DNA of 64,000 bases from a virus, in IMG/VR virus record IMGVR_UViG_3300027788_000008, positions 1 through 64,000 of that record. One strand, 5' to 3'. Below, one piece after another: positions 12,981-22,532 of the stretch. How positions within the stretch are numbered: the first letter of the stretch is position 1; each line of letters starts with the position of its first letter. A program made the translations under genes and the position numbers. The notes below the pieces were generated by a model. It was not told the origin of the DNA. It saw only the letters and a list, made by a program, of their open reading frames with translations, and did not search any database.

Positions 12981-14362
12981 TGCCACAAACCAACGCGCAA
13001 GAATTTAAGATTACTGAAGCGACTATCTTCGCTGAAAGATTTGAAGAAGAATACAACATAACAATGTACCTCGGAGAGTTGTCTTTTTTCGAGGATTTAG
13101 AGAAACCATACGTCACCGCACAAATAGTTTGTATGGATGACCTCGGGGTTTTTGATGAAATAAAGATCCGTGGATCTGAGCAAATAAGATTTACTGTGGG
13201 CACCGCAGAGGAACAACCAAACGGAGAGTTATCATTTACCATAGTGATGAACATTGTTTCGATTATACAAACGAATAAGGTCGGCGACAGATCTGAGATT
13301 TATCACATCAACTGTATCTCCCCTCATGCATATCGCGATGCCAACGTAAAGATCTCGCGATCCTATACAGGAAAATTAGAGTTAATCGCTCAAGCAATCC
13401 TAAAGAACCATCTCGACGTCGACGTTGATACATCTTATATGGGTGCTTGGACTTCTATGCAGAAACCTGTTAAGATAATAACTCCATACATCAGCCCACT
13501 AGAGTCCGTTGAATGGTTGATGAACCGTGCCACAACTTTGATTGGTTCCCCTTTCTATGTCTGGCAAACTATATATGACCAAACGACTGACGGTCATGAT
13601 ACTCTCCGCTTTGGCAATATGGAGTTTATGATGAATGCCGCCACGTTCAACGAAGATCTCCCTCTGACATACTCCGCCGCCACATCAGCGAGCGTGGCAG
13701 ATAAAAAACATCAAAGTCAGACAGGTGTTAAGAGTATAAGGGCAGAGAATATACAAGACACGCTGAAGATGATACACGAAGGTGCTATAGGTTCTAACCT
13801 AAATACAACGGACACGTTCACTGGACAGAGTTTTAGTAGGCACTATTCGATCACCGAACATCTTGAGAGACTAGAAACCATGAGAGTTGTTCCATACGGT
13901 GCTGACCAAAATGTATTTGATGATCAGCAATCGCTGACCTTTTCTGGACAAAAAAAACCAATATCTGCCTGGAACGCTCGCGAATTCAGTACAATTACAT
14001 CGTATGGAACATATGGTTTTGTAAATAGTTATCATGACGTGCAGGATGCTTCTGAGGCACTGAACAAACTACGTGCACCTGCTGTGAAGAGTATGTTTAA
14101 CAAAAACATGTTTGATATAGTAATACCAGGAATTGTTTTCTTCGCAGAACTAGGCAACGGCAATTCCGGTGTTTCTGTCGGAGATACGGTGTTTATAGAC
14201 TTCCTGTCTTCTAATACTGATGATGACGCAGGCGGGGTCTATAATGAAGAAATGTCTGGTAAGTATTTGATTCATAAATGTAGGAATATATTCAAGAACA
14301 CCACGCATGAGATTGTTGTCACGATATCCAAGATTGCAACCAAGCCGGTAAAAATGATATGA
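12980..14362 (+). CDS. 27: baseplate hub protein (gp27-like)
   Basis: A 460-residue protein placed between gp53 and the gp5-like protein. It starts AQEFKITEATIFAERFEEEY and continues FFEDLEKPYVTAQIVCMDDL and SEIYHINCISPHAYRDANVK. Its sequence YISPLESVEWLMNRATT, followed by SPFYVWQ, is a typical hub-ring pattern (the fold shared by T4 gp27 and phage/VgrG hubs, in which a domain of type PxxSVEWLxxRA recurs). Such a trimeric ring joins the tail tube to the central spike. The exact T4 gene is inferred from context; T4 gp27 has 391 residues. The next gene overlaps by 4 bases. Confidence 0.7.
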   Translation: MPQTNAQEFKITEATIFAERFEEEYNITMYLGELSFFEDLEKPYVTAQIVCMDDLGVFDEIKIRGSEQIRFTVGTAEEQPNGELSFTIVMNIVSIIQTNKVGDRSEIYHINCISPHAYRDANVKISRSYTGKLELIAQAILKNHLDVDVDTSYMGAWTSMQKPVKIITPYISPLESVEWLMNRATTLIGSPFYVWQTIYDQTTDGHDTLRFGNMEFMMNAATFNEDLPLTYSAATSASVADKKHQSQTGVKSIRAENIQDTLKMIHEGAIGSNLNTTDTFTGQSFSRHYSITEHLERLETMRVVPYGADQNVFDDQQSLTFSGQKKPISAWNAREFSTITSYGTYGFVNSYHDVQDASEALNKLRAPAVKSMFNKNMFDIVIPGIVFFAELGNGNSGVSVGDTVFIDFLSSNTDDDAGGVYNEEMSGKYLIHKCRNIFKNTTHEIVVTISKIATKPVKMI

Positions 14363-15279
14363 ATGTCATATCCTCAGAGTATTATGGTGATGACGTCCGT
14401 TGGTTTGTCGCTACTGTTATAGACAATTCTCCGCCATATGGTCTTGAAGGTAGAGTACAGGTTCGAATACACGGTATACATTCAACAGACGTTAATGATA
14501 TCCCGCAATTAGACCTACCATGGGCCCAAGTGATGTCGCCCAGCGACACATATGGTAGTTCTGGAATGGGTACGCACTGTCAGATACTTCCTGGCTCTTT
14601 GGTCTTTGGTATGTTCCTTGATGGTAAACACTCACAACTGCCTATGGTACTTGGTTCTTTGCCAAGAATCGAATATCCTTCTTCCGTCCAGGCATCTGGA
14701 CAAAAAGACCAAGAATCATCTCCGTTTTCTTATGACTTTCAACAGTCTAATTCGCAATTCCAAGACCCTGTTTTCTATAATGAGTACGATCCAGAGAATA
14801 CGTCATTCCTAGACTATGTTTCAGTGGACGTTGCTAGGTTCTTTATCGACAACGGATATACAGCAAAACAGGCAAGTTGCATCACTGGTGTTTTATACTC
14901 AGTCAGCGGACTAGACTCAAAATTCTCCTCTGGATACGGTTTATACGGCATTGCTGGGTGGAAAATCGGAAGTCCCCGATATACAATGCTAAATGCATTT
15001 ATCCAAAGACTCTCACCATCCCGTTCAATAGATGATTTTGATGGACAATTGATGTTTGTTCTCCAAGAACTTAGAACAACTAAATCTATTGTATATTCTA
15101 AAATGATGCGACTTACAAACATAAGAAACTTGTACGAGGGCGATATCGCGCAACCCGACGCGTTCGTGAACGGACACGTCTCTGTGCTGCTTAGACACTA
15201 TATAGACAACCCCCTTACGGATCAGACGGATGCTGAAGGCGTCTCGAAATCTATATATGACTCTCTCGGAGGAAGATAA
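14359..15279 (+). CDS. 5: gp5-like hub protein: OB-fold plus degenerate tail-lysozyme domain
   Basis: A 306-residue protein. Residues 10-110 form a gp5 OB-fold (VIDNSPPYGLEGRVQVRIHG, then LPWAQVMSP and GSLVFGMFLDG). Residues about 155-290 resemble the phage tail-lysozyme domain: QASCITGVLYSVSGLDSKF, then YGIAGWKIGSPR and LMFVLQEL. The family's catalytic Glu in an E-S-G-L/F motif is replaced by Val182 (SVSGLD), so it is probably inactive. In T4 one gp5 holds OB-fold, lysozyme and beta-helix needle; here the needle is a separate gene at 20072. The four-base overlap with the hub gene supports a shared complex. Confidence 0.75.
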   Translation: MNVISSEYYGDDVRWFVATVIDNSPPYGLEGRVQVRIHGIHSTDVNDIPQLDLPWAQVMSPSDTYGSSGMGTHCQILPGSLVFGMFLDGKHSQLPMVLGSLPRIEYPSSVQASGQKDQESSPFSYDFQQSNSQFQDPVFYNEYDPENTSFLDYVSVDVARFFIDNGYTAKQASCITGVLYSVSGLDSKFSSGYGLYGIAGWKIGSPRYTMLNAFIQRLSPSRSIDDFDGQLMFVLQELRTTKSIVYSKMMRLTNIRNLYEGDIAQPDAFVNGHVSVLLRHYIDNPLTDQTDAEGVSKSIYDSLGGR

Positions 15280-16164
15280 TGGCAAAAGTGAACCTCGGTG
15301 AACTGAATAATTATGTAAAGTCGCTATACAACCAAGTCAATCTAGAAGAACTGACGGGGATTCACGCTGAAGCTATTCGTGCTTGGTTTATCGAAAATAT
15401 GACCAAGATTGGAAGATACTCCAATAGAGACTTTGAGCGGTTTGGATCCTTGTCATCGACACAAGACAGGCAAGGCAGACAAGACGGTTGGGTTGCCTTG
15501 ACCGAAGAGGTTGCAGATATAGACGCTGTTACATACGGCACAGGCGCACTATACATCCATGGAGAGATGGAGATCCCTGGATCCACAGCAGGGATAAAGG
15601 GCGACACTTTTCATCACTGTGACGCCACTGGACAAGATTTCATTAAAACCCCAAAGAGTTATGGTGATACCAAAGGTGGGTTTTCGGGCGAGGATCGCAC
15701 CAGTGACCAAGGCGAAAACGAACCGGATTTTGCACTAGGGTTTGTCTGGTCGTTTCTAGAAATACCGGCGCAAGGCGGAAACCATGGATATACAGCGATC
15801 ATACAAAGTGTATCCGGTATCCCAATTGCCTCAGAGAAGGCAATTCTCCCGAAGGTCACCTCTGGACGTGCCACCCCTTCTAGATTTAATGACGGAAGTG
15901 TATATCATCTTTCGAACGAGAGAAATAATTACCCATGGGTCATTATAAATTCCACCCAACCAAAAAGTATAGATAACTTATTGAAAAATACTTTTAACAA
16001 TGATACCGGCATGTATGACCGTCGAACGCCTTGGATCGCAAGGAAGGGTGGATATGCTCCTGGCAACCGAGTTAAGGTGACCACTGCCGATAGACAAGAA
16101 ATATTAAACTACATTTCGCCAACCATCGACGAGTACACTCCATTACCTCAAACGGAAGACGACA
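15279..16164 (+). repeat. long direct repeat, copy A (886 bp)
   Basis: This segment matches 17076-17955 at high identity, beginning at the ATG of both genes and ending after GAAGACGACA, where the sequences diverge. Two 3-base indels (one Ser codon near residue 60, one Arg codon near residue 255) keep the frame. The start-to-start distance is 1797 bases. Confidence 0.95.
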
Positions 16165-17051
16165 ACGAAGTGTTCTCGATACCAGATGGTCTGGTAATGT
16201 CGGGTGACATGAATGTCGAAGCGTTTGGATCACGCACAACGTTGACACATGACATAGTAGTACCAGCTGAAGGGCGTACTGTGTCATCAAGTTTTGTTAC
16301 TAGTTCAGACCCGCTACATGGAGCGCAGTTCAATTTTGAACTGCTCACTCTTCCTGGTGGAATGCTGGAAGTATGGGTGTCTGATACTCCTGGTGGTCGT
16401 GCAGTGTCTGGCGATTGTGGAACCATCAAGTCCGCATTTTTGTCTGTTTTGCACGTCAAGCAGCAGTTGACTGGCAGGACGTGTTCTCTCAATACTTCGA
16501 CTGAATACTTCCTGAACATGCGCCACCTAGATCCTTCGGTGGCAGAGAAAACATATCGTAGGACGACAGCTAAGACACTTTCAACTTCGATCGAGGATGA
16601 GTTTGATGTTAGTCCCAGTAATGGAAGATTGTTATTGATCGCTCCCATTCCGCACGAGACAATGGGCAACACAATCAGGCTTGACCAACTTCTCGACCTT
16701 CCGGTTGGGCGTGTGGTGTCAAGCATGTTCACCACCATAGACAGTGTGACATCCTATGGTGAATTTGTTTTCCACGACGTGCCTGGAGACCCCCTGCCTT
16801 ATCCATCTGTGAACTTCTGGATTTCTCGCACACCTAATGGAGCTCCTATAGTAACGGGTGTTATGGAAGTAGAGGCCATTAAATACAACGGGAACGGTGT
16901 CTCTTGGTTGAAGTGGACGAATTACGACGCCGGTTTCTCTGGTTTCATCACATTGGAACCCAACACGGAATATTATCTAAACGTAGAAGATGTCAATAAC
17001 TATGGACAATCTGGTCGAATCGATAGATGGATTCGTGTCCTGCGTCTTTAA
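15279..17051 (+). CDS. baseplate-region protein, duplicated family, copy A
   Basis: A 590-residue protein of unknown function. Residues 1-295 are almost identical to the start of the next gene. Residues about 330-475 and 485-590 are two diverged copies of a small beta-rich module, with the patterns FELLTLPGGMLEVWVSDTPG and PSVNFWISRTPNGAPI, each ending in a Tyr-rich strand (STEYFLNM, NTEYYLNVED). The second module occurs once in copy B. The module ending resembles small beta-sandwich domains of bacterial surface proteins that end YYLNI. Placement between gp5 parts and an amidase suggests a baseplate or host-contact role. The start overlaps the gp5-like stop. Confidence 0.7.
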   Translation: MAKVNLGELNNYVKSLYNQVNLEELTGIHAEAIRAWFIENMTKIGRYSNRDFERFGSLSSTQDRQGRQDGWVALTEEVADIDAVTYGTGALYIHGEMEIPGSTAGIKGDTFHHCDATGQDFIKTPKSYGDTKGGFSGEDRTSDQGENEPDFALGFVWSFLEIPAQGGNHGYTAIIQSVSGIPIASEKAILPKVTSGRATPSRFNDGSVYHLSNERNNYPWVIINSTQPKSIDNLLKNTFNNDTGMYDRRTPWIARKGGYAPGNRVKVTTADRQEILNYISPTIDEYTPLPQTEDDNEVFSIPDGLVMSGDMNVEAFGSRTTLTHDIVVPAEGRTVSSSFVTSSDPLHGAQFNFELLTLPGGMLEVWVSDTPGGRAVSGDCGTIKSAFLSVLHVKQQLTGRTCSLNTSTEYFLNMRHLDPSVAEKTYRRTTAKTLSTSIEDEFDVSPSNGRLLLIAPIPHETMGNTIRLDQLLDLPVGRVVSSMFTTIDSVTSYGEFVFHDVPGDPLPYPSVNFWISRTPNGAPIVTGVMEVEAIKYNGNGVSWLKWTNYDAGFSGFITLEPNTEYYLNVEDVNNYGQSGRIDRWIRVLRL

Positions 17052-17075
17052 CGAACAGCAACAGAGAATTTTAAT

Positions 17076-17955
17076 ATGGCAAAAGTGAACCTCGGTGAAC
17101 TGAACAATTATGTAAAGTCACTATACAACCAAGTCAATCTAGAAGAACTGACGGGGATTCATGCAGCTGCTATTCGTGCTTGGTTTATAGAAAATATGAC
17201 CAAGATTGGAAGATACTCCAATAGAGACTTTGAGCGGTTTGGATCCTTGTCTACACAAGACAGGCAAGGCAGACAAGACGGTTGGGTTGCCTTGACCGAA
17301 GAGGTTGTAGACCCAGGAGAAACCACATACGGCACAGGCGCACTATACATCCATGGAGAGATGAGGATTCCTGGATCCACAGCAGGGATAAAGGGCGACA
17401 CTTTTCATCACTGTTCCGACACTGGACAAGATTTCATTAAAACCCCAAAGAGTTATAGTGAGACCAAAGGTGGGTTTTCGGGCGAGGATCGCACCAGTGA
17501 CCAAGGCGAAAACGAACCGGATTTTGCACTAGGGTTTGTCTGGTCGTTTGTAGAAATACAACCGCAAAGCGGAAACCATGGATATACAGATATCGTAAAA
17601 AGTGTATCCGGTATCCCAATTGCCTCAGAGAAGGCAATTCTCCCGAAGGTCACCTCTGGAAGCGTCACCCCTTCTAGATTTAATGACGGGAGTGTATATC
17701 ATCTCTCTAACGAGAGAAATAATTACCCATGGGTCATTATAAATTCCACCCAACCAAAAAGTATAGATAACTTATTGAAAAATGATATTAACAATTCCAA
17801 CGGCATGTATGATCGCCGAATTCCTTGGATGGCAAAGGGTGGATATGGACCTTCCAGCCGAATTAAGGTGACCACTGCCGATAGACAAGAAATATTAAAC
17901 TACATTTCGCCAACCATCGACGAGTATACTCCATTACCTCAAACGGAAGACGACA
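17076..17955 (+). repeat. long direct repeat, copy B (880 bp)
   Basis: Second copy of the 15279-16164 unit. The 20 bases upstream (17056-17075) also equal those upstream of the amidase gene (18505-18524), which suggests that the duplicated unit was a gene plus its downstream leader. Confidence 0.95.
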
Positions 17956-18485
17956 TGGAACAACGCGAATATTTAGAAGAAGGGACTTACAGTAATTTAA
18001 AATTGCGCGAGACCGCGCCATGGCTTCCTCCGATTATGCACCGCACACAAGTTCATTCAGATGTAATCCCCCTGCCAAAAGGAACGGTGGTCTCAACCAG
18101 GTTCACTACCCCACCTGATAGATTCTCTTCCGGCCAGATAGTTACGATCCATCACCAGCAATATGCCCATTTCATGCCAATGGTGAACTTCTGGATTTCT
18201 AATATACCTAATGGACCTCCTATTGACGCCAACGCCATATTCGAGCGAGGAATTGAGACGTCTGAAATGAACTATACGATAGGTTGGAGCTTTCAGAATC
18301 GAGTGAGATTGGAACCAGACCGAAACTATTACGTCAACATAGAAGATTCGGATCCCTATGGTTCAGAACCTGGATGGACGGGTGGTGGTAATACGCTGCT
18401 CGAGGGTAAAATTAAACGCAAAGTTAAGCATTACGGACCAACACCTTCAGACACTGTATTCGCCAACGATCCCGATGCCGCCTAA
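17076..18485 (+). CDS. baseplate-region protein, duplicated family, copy B
   Basis: A 469-residue paralogue of the preceding gene. Residues 1-293 are nearly identical to copy A (MAKVNLGELNNYVKSLYNQ, then FHHC and FIKTPKSY). The C-terminal part is shorter: one module at about residues 335-450 (MVNFWISNIPNGPPI, then NYYVNIEDS) and an extra tail of 30 residues. The Cys after FHH and many other N-terminal residues are kept, so both copies seem intact. The leader in front of it, CAGCAACAGAGAATTTTAAT, is also found before the next gene. A target-binding role with variable C-terminal modules is inferred. Confidence 0.7.
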   Translation: MAKVNLGELNNYVKSLYNQVNLEELTGIHAAAIRAWFIENMTKIGRYSNRDFERFGSLSTQDRQGRQDGWVALTEEVVDPGETTYGTGALYIHGEMRIPGSTAGIKGDTFHHCSDTGQDFIKTPKSYSETKGGFSGEDRTSDQGENEPDFALGFVWSFVEIQPQSGNHGYTDIVKSVSGIPIASEKAILPKVTSGSVTPSRFNDGSVYHLSNERNNYPWVIINSTQPKSIDNLLKNDINNSNGMYDRRIPWMAKGGYGPSSRIKVTTADRQEILNYISPTIDEYTPLPQTEDDMEQREYLEEGTYSNLKLRETAPWLPPIMHRTQVHSDVIPLPKGTVVSTRFTTPPDRFSSGQIVTIHHQQYAHFMPMVNFWISNIPNGPPIDANAIFERGIETSEMNYTIGWSFQNRVRLEPDRNYYVNIEDSDPYGSEPGWTGGGNTLLEGKIKRKVKHYGPTPSDTVFANDPDAA

Positions 18486-18524
18486 TGGCATCTACGAATA
18501 ATCGCAGCAACAGAGAATTTTAAT

Positions 18525-20075
18525 ATGGCAATTTCTTTTCAATCAACCAGCAACCAGCTAATTGCTGAGGGCATAAAGAATGCAAGTGGATCTCTCGACT
18601 CTCTCGCCACATTTTCTGGCGAATCTATGCCAGAAGTTATTCGTAACCAAATTTCTGACCTGATAGCAGAAAACATTACTATTGATGGCGACATCCCTTC
18701 GGAGATAATCACGGCGGTAGCGGAGATTATGCATAAGTTCACCCCAACGTTGAGTGTCACTGAACTATCAAAGATCCTTTTAACGAACAGTCTATTTGGA
18801 CAACTCTCGGGAACCGAACTTACTATTACTTCTATAATACAAGATAACCTCGGCACATTTATGAATCAGTACAACCTTAAATACCTCGAAATCATTGGAG
18901 GGTTTTCGGCAGTTCTGGGCAATTATGGTATAAGTGATGGTCTGGCAGCAATAACAGACAAACTGTCGGGCGACTTATCAGTACTTGTTACATCATCGTT
19001 AGGCAGTGTGCTCAGTGTATCGGAACTCAGTAAAGTTTCCCCCTCTGTAGTGGCCACATTTCTTAAAGGGGATGGAATTATAAACCTAATTACTGATCTG
19101 CCCGAAGTATATGCTATGCGTCCTATTCCACACATGATTCAGGCTGGCATCATGGGAGATATCGAGGAGGGACTCGACTCAGGTCCACTCGAAGACTTTA
19201 ATATAGATCTCGATGATCAGTCGGATTTCCAAAGAGACAACTTTGCTGCTGCATATGTCAAGACTTCATCGGGTACAGAAGTACCATTCCAAACCTTGAC
19301 AGGAGTAATGGGAAAGACCAGAGGCACAATAGCAGGAACAGTTGAACAAACAGAAATTCTTCCTGGACCTAATCCGTTTCTGATTGATGCAGATACGATA
19401 AACCCATCCGGAAGTTTTATTTCTTCCGTAGAAGAACTTGAGTCAGAAATGGCAAGCATCACTCGGGACATCTCTGAGGTTATAGTTCACTGGTCTGAGA
19501 CATACACCAATGCCAACCTCAGTGGCGCACAACTGACAGAACTTACTGGCGCAGGCGATAACGCATATCACTTCATTATAAGGCGTGATGGTGCGCTAGA
19601 AAGAGGAGTTCCTCTCAATGTAGTCGGTGCGCATTGCGATATCCGTAATCACGACCAATATTCTTTGGGTGTCTGTTTCGTTGGTGGACTTAATGTTTCT
19701 ACTGGTTCTTCAAATGTATATGATGTTGCATCATCTCGTTCTCTAACGTTAGCACAATACAACACTTTCTACCAAATTATGAGAGTTTTCTTTTTGCAAT
19801 ACCCAGGAGGACAGGCACTGGGACACATGGATATCGACCCTGGACATGAAGACCCTGGATTTGATGTGCGGGATTATGTACAAACCAACTTCAACAAGCA
19901 AAGTTTATACTCGAATCCAGAGTCACAACCTGCTCTGTCTCCCACGGACATCATTGATAAGGATGCCACCGCCAGGACGGGTTCTGGTAATTTAGTTCAA
20001 TACACTGAACAGGATAAAACCCAAAGAATCATTGACAGTATCCAAAGAATCCTAAAAGGAGAAGGTTCAGAATGA
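18525..20075 (+). CDS. baseplate-associated N-acetylmuramoyl-L-alanine amidase
   Basis: A 516-residue protein. The first 200 residues are helical and repetitive (LSVTELSKILL and LSVSELSKVSP recur). Residues about 315-455 are an Amidase_2/T7-lysozyme-type domain that cuts the peptide from the glycan of peptidoglycan: VIVHWSETYTNAN with zinc ligand H322, YHFIIRRDGALERG, LGVCFVGG, and GHMDIDPGHEDPGFDV with H434. The third ligand is D443 (the AmpD type) where T7 lysozyme has Cys, and the residue two before it is His instead of Lys. It probably supplies the cell-wall cutting that the gp5-like lysozyme domain has lost. The stop overlaps the next ATG. Confidence 0.8.
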   Translation: MAISFQSTSNQLIAEGIKNASGSLDSLATFSGESMPEVIRNQISDLIAENITIDGDIPSEIITAVAEIMHKFTPTLSVTELSKILLTNSLFGQLSGTELTITSIIQDNLGTFMNQYNLKYLEIIGGFSAVLGNYGISDGLAAITDKLSGDLSVLVTSSLGSVLSVSELSKVSPSVVATFLKGDGIINLITDLPEVYAMRPIPHMIQAGIMGDIEEGLDSGPLEDFNIDLDDQSDFQRDNFAAAYVKTSSGTEVPFQTLTGVMGKTRGTIAGTVEQTEILPGPNPFLIDADTINPSGSFISSVEELESEMASITRDISEVIVHWSETYTNANLSGAQLTELTGAGDNAYHFIIRRDGALERGVPLNVVGAHCDIRNHDQYSLGVCFVGGLNVSTGSSNVYDVASSRSLTLAQYNTFYQIMRVFFLQYPGGQALGHMDIDPGHEDPGFDVRDYVQTNFNKQSLYSNPESQPALSPTDIIDKDATARTGSGNLVQYTEQDKTQRIIDSIQRILKGEGSE

Positions 20076-22477
20076 CAACTAACAATAACAAGATTACAGA
20101 TCGTCTCGCAGCAGAGGGTGGACTTGAGAAAGAATCCACCACTGGTATCGGTCGTGATGGCATGGCAGATCCAACAGGAGAATATCCCCTCCGAGACAAC
20201 TGGTTCAACTCGAGCGTCAGCAACGTTGCACGTGGAATTGTGATCAATGAATTATGGATGGGCGGTTCAACTATGGGAGTGAGTTTCGACATACCATATG
20301 CCACTACATCAATATTCCCGTTTAACCAAGCAAACACAACGCCTTCTGGACACTCCTTTGAAATAGACGACACCCCAGGAAATCAGAGAATACTCATTAA
20401 GCACCATACTGGCGCTGGTGTTGAATTGAAGCAGGATGGTTCTGTTGTTCTCGTTTCGCGCACCCACCAAGTACAGGTCATCGGTGCCGACCATGAATTG
20501 GTTGTTAGTGGACAAGGAAACTTGACATACAATGGCGATCTAAATCTGACTGTCAACGGGGACTACAATGTTGATGTTGGCGGCACATATAATATGCGAG
20601 TAGGTGCTAATTTCAATCACTCTGTCAACGGATCTCACCTGACTGAAGTTGGTGATATCCACAGCACACTTGTTCGTGGCAACAAAGATGTGAAAGTTTG
20701 GGGCGATACGTTCAACTTTTATTCCTCAGAATTGAAGGTTGTTGCAAAGAAAGACATTCGTACCATTGTCGGACAAGACTTCATAGTCAATTCAGCAAGG
20801 AATGTGAGACTTACTTCTGAGGATACTTTCTCAACCTCATCAGGCACTCGCGCCGTTATTTCTGGCGGAGACGTTGTAGTCACTGGTGCCACTGGTAAGA
20901 TCGGCGGCGCGAACTTCCACTACACGGGTTCACTATATACCGGACCATCAGATGATAACGGTTCAGAGACTATATTCCAAGGCAACCTCGTGGGTCGTGC
21001 TCTGGAAGCATGGACCTCAAAGTTCTCGAAGTATTCTGAAGAATCTTTCCACTCACATATCTCAAACTATGCAACCAAGGCGGAATTTGCTGATGAAGCA
21101 AATGTGGCAATTTGGGCCGATGAATGCAACCTAGCCAACTCAGATAATTCCGGCGTCACCCCGCCAGAACCCACTCTAGAGTATGCTGCTTGGACCGCCG
21201 GAACAGCACAGGACGCAAGATCGCATCTTTCTCCCAGCGCAGATGATGGTGAAACACCTGGACCAGAATACCAGTTCGACTGGGGTTGGAGAGTAGAAGA
21301 GAAAACTGTCTTCGATCAGGCACAATCTAGAACAGATTATACCGATGTCACTCCAAATTATTCTACCAGTAGGGAATGGTGGGAAGTATACAATAAGTTG
21401 TCTCCATATGCTGTGCGTAAAGTGGTTATTGACCCCGACAGCACCCTAGAGAATAAAATTTCAAAACGAGACGAATACAGCATGTATTTTAGCTGGTCGC
21501 CGTCAACGTCAGAGATCCGGTCAAAACTAAGAGTGATGGACGGTGGTCAAGATAGTCGGACTGCACCAGAAAAACAAACAGATGGAGAAAAATGTATACG
21601 ATCTCTATTAGAAGAGAACAGAATATCTTCTTCCTATTCCCAGCGTCTTCCAGCTGTAGAGTATTCTACAACAAGGACTGGCCAGCAAGAACCAACGCCC
21701 CGATTTGGATACACTCTTCTCGGCAACCCAATAGAACGTTCGTCAAAAACATTCACTCCAAAGAACAGGGGTGCCGCATCTCGCACCATAGTCGCCGATC
21801 CTATATACAACCCAGACCGCCACAGTCGACCAATAACGAGTTCGACCAAGTTGTCTCGCTCGAATAGCGTTTCGAAGTTTCTCGGTGCACCTGGATCTAA
21901 ATGTTCATTGGATTCTATTCCTCTGCTCGCCACCAGACAAGACCTTGCACGGCAATGGTACCTGCACGCTTGGTTGATGGAAGGTGTTTCTACGATCAAA
22001 GATTTCTCATCTTATAGGTTAGATGTGACTGAAGGTTACTACAAACCAGCGCATGGTATAAGGGAAGCATATAAACCAACTGAAACACTAGATAAAAAAT
22101 ATTGGCGCGAACCATTTAAGTCTACAGATAGTCCGTCAATACATCGTTCCATAGTCACTGACACGCCCAGCATTGCTGAGTTAAAAAACAATGGACGGGC
22201 AGTTGTGTACACCTTATACAACTCCGTGGGCAAGGTTGATTTTGGCGCAACATTCGATCTCTCTCTGCATATAAGAGACATGTTCTTCTTCGACCAACTG
22301 AGTATTGACTACGATGAGACCAATCCAGATGGGACACTATCCCAACAGATTATTATTGTTATGCCCAAGATCACCCCTTCGTTTGAAGCAACCTTCGAAA
22401 TGAAAGTCTGTTCATACTATAATAGGTCCATCTATGGTGGACATGATCTGGTCGAAATCACCAAAAACTCTGGGTAA
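20072..22477 (+). CDS. central spike protein: gp5-type beta-helix needle with long C-terminal part
   Basis: An 801-residue protein. GHSFEIDDTPGNQRILIKHH and GAGVELKQDGSVVLVS (about residues 93-128) are the hub-spike signature that precedes the needle in gp5/VgrG proteins. The following stretch to about residue 270 is a triple-beta-helix repeat of 8-residue steps (YNGDLNLTVNGDYNVDVGG). T4 gp5 carries this as its C-terminal domain; here it is its own gene. Residues 340-801 are extra, with Tyr/Ser/Thr/Pro-rich parts and no family recognised. It likely forms the membrane-puncturing tip; the large C-terminal part is odd for a needle and could form a tip domain. Stop codon lies within a small hairpin. 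Confidence 0.75.
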   Translation: MTTNNNKITDRLAAEGGLEKESTTGIGRDGMADPTGEYPLRDNWFNSSVSNVARGIVINELWMGGSTMGVSFDIPYATTSIFPFNQANTTPSGHSFEIDDTPGNQRILIKHHTGAGVELKQDGSVVLVSRTHQVQVIGADHELVVSGQGNLTYNGDLNLTVNGDYNVDVGGTYNMRVGANFNHSVNGSHLTEVGDIHSTLVRGNKDVKVWGDTFNFYSSELKVVAKKDIRTIVGQDFIVNSARNVRLTSEDTFSTSSGTRAVISGGDVVVTGATGKIGGANFHYTGSLYTGPSDDNGSETIFQGNLVGRALEAWTSKFSKYSEESFHSHISNYATKAEFADEANVAIWADECNLANSDNSGVTPPEPTLEYAAWTAGTAQDARSHLSPSADDGETPGPEYQFDWGWRVEEKTVFDQAQSRTDYTDVTPNYSTSREWWEVYNKLSPYAVRKVVIDPDSTLENKISKRDEYSMYFSWSPSTSEIRSKLRVMDGGQDSRTAPEKQTDGEKCIRSLLEENRISSSYSQRLPAVEYSTTRTGQQEPTPRFGYTLLGNPIERSSKTFTPKNRGAASRTIVADPIYNPDRHSRPITSSTKLSRSNSVSKFLGAPGSKCSLDSIPLLATRQDLARQWYLHAWLMEGVSTIKDFSSYRLDVTEGYYKPAHGIREAYKPTETLDKKYWREPFKSTDSPSIHRSIVTDTPSIAELKNNGRAVVYTLYNSVGKVDFGATFDLSLHIRDMFFFDQLSIDYDETNPDGTLSQQIIIVMPKITPSFEATFEMKVCSYYNRSIYGGHDLVEITKNSG

Positions 22478-22485
22478 AAACCCAG
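22470..22485 (+). terminator. hairpin overlapping the stop of the spike gene, no U-tract
   Basis: CTGGGT (22470-22475), loop AAAA, ACCCAG (22480-22485), with TAA inside at 22475-22477. No T-run follows, so it is a weak terminator at best, perhaps a 3'-end stabiliser. It precedes a new late promoter. Confidence 0.4.
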
Positions 22486-22532
22486 TGTAGCAACTTTGAT
22501 TTCGACTCAGTTCAAATCTCTCTCCGAACCTG

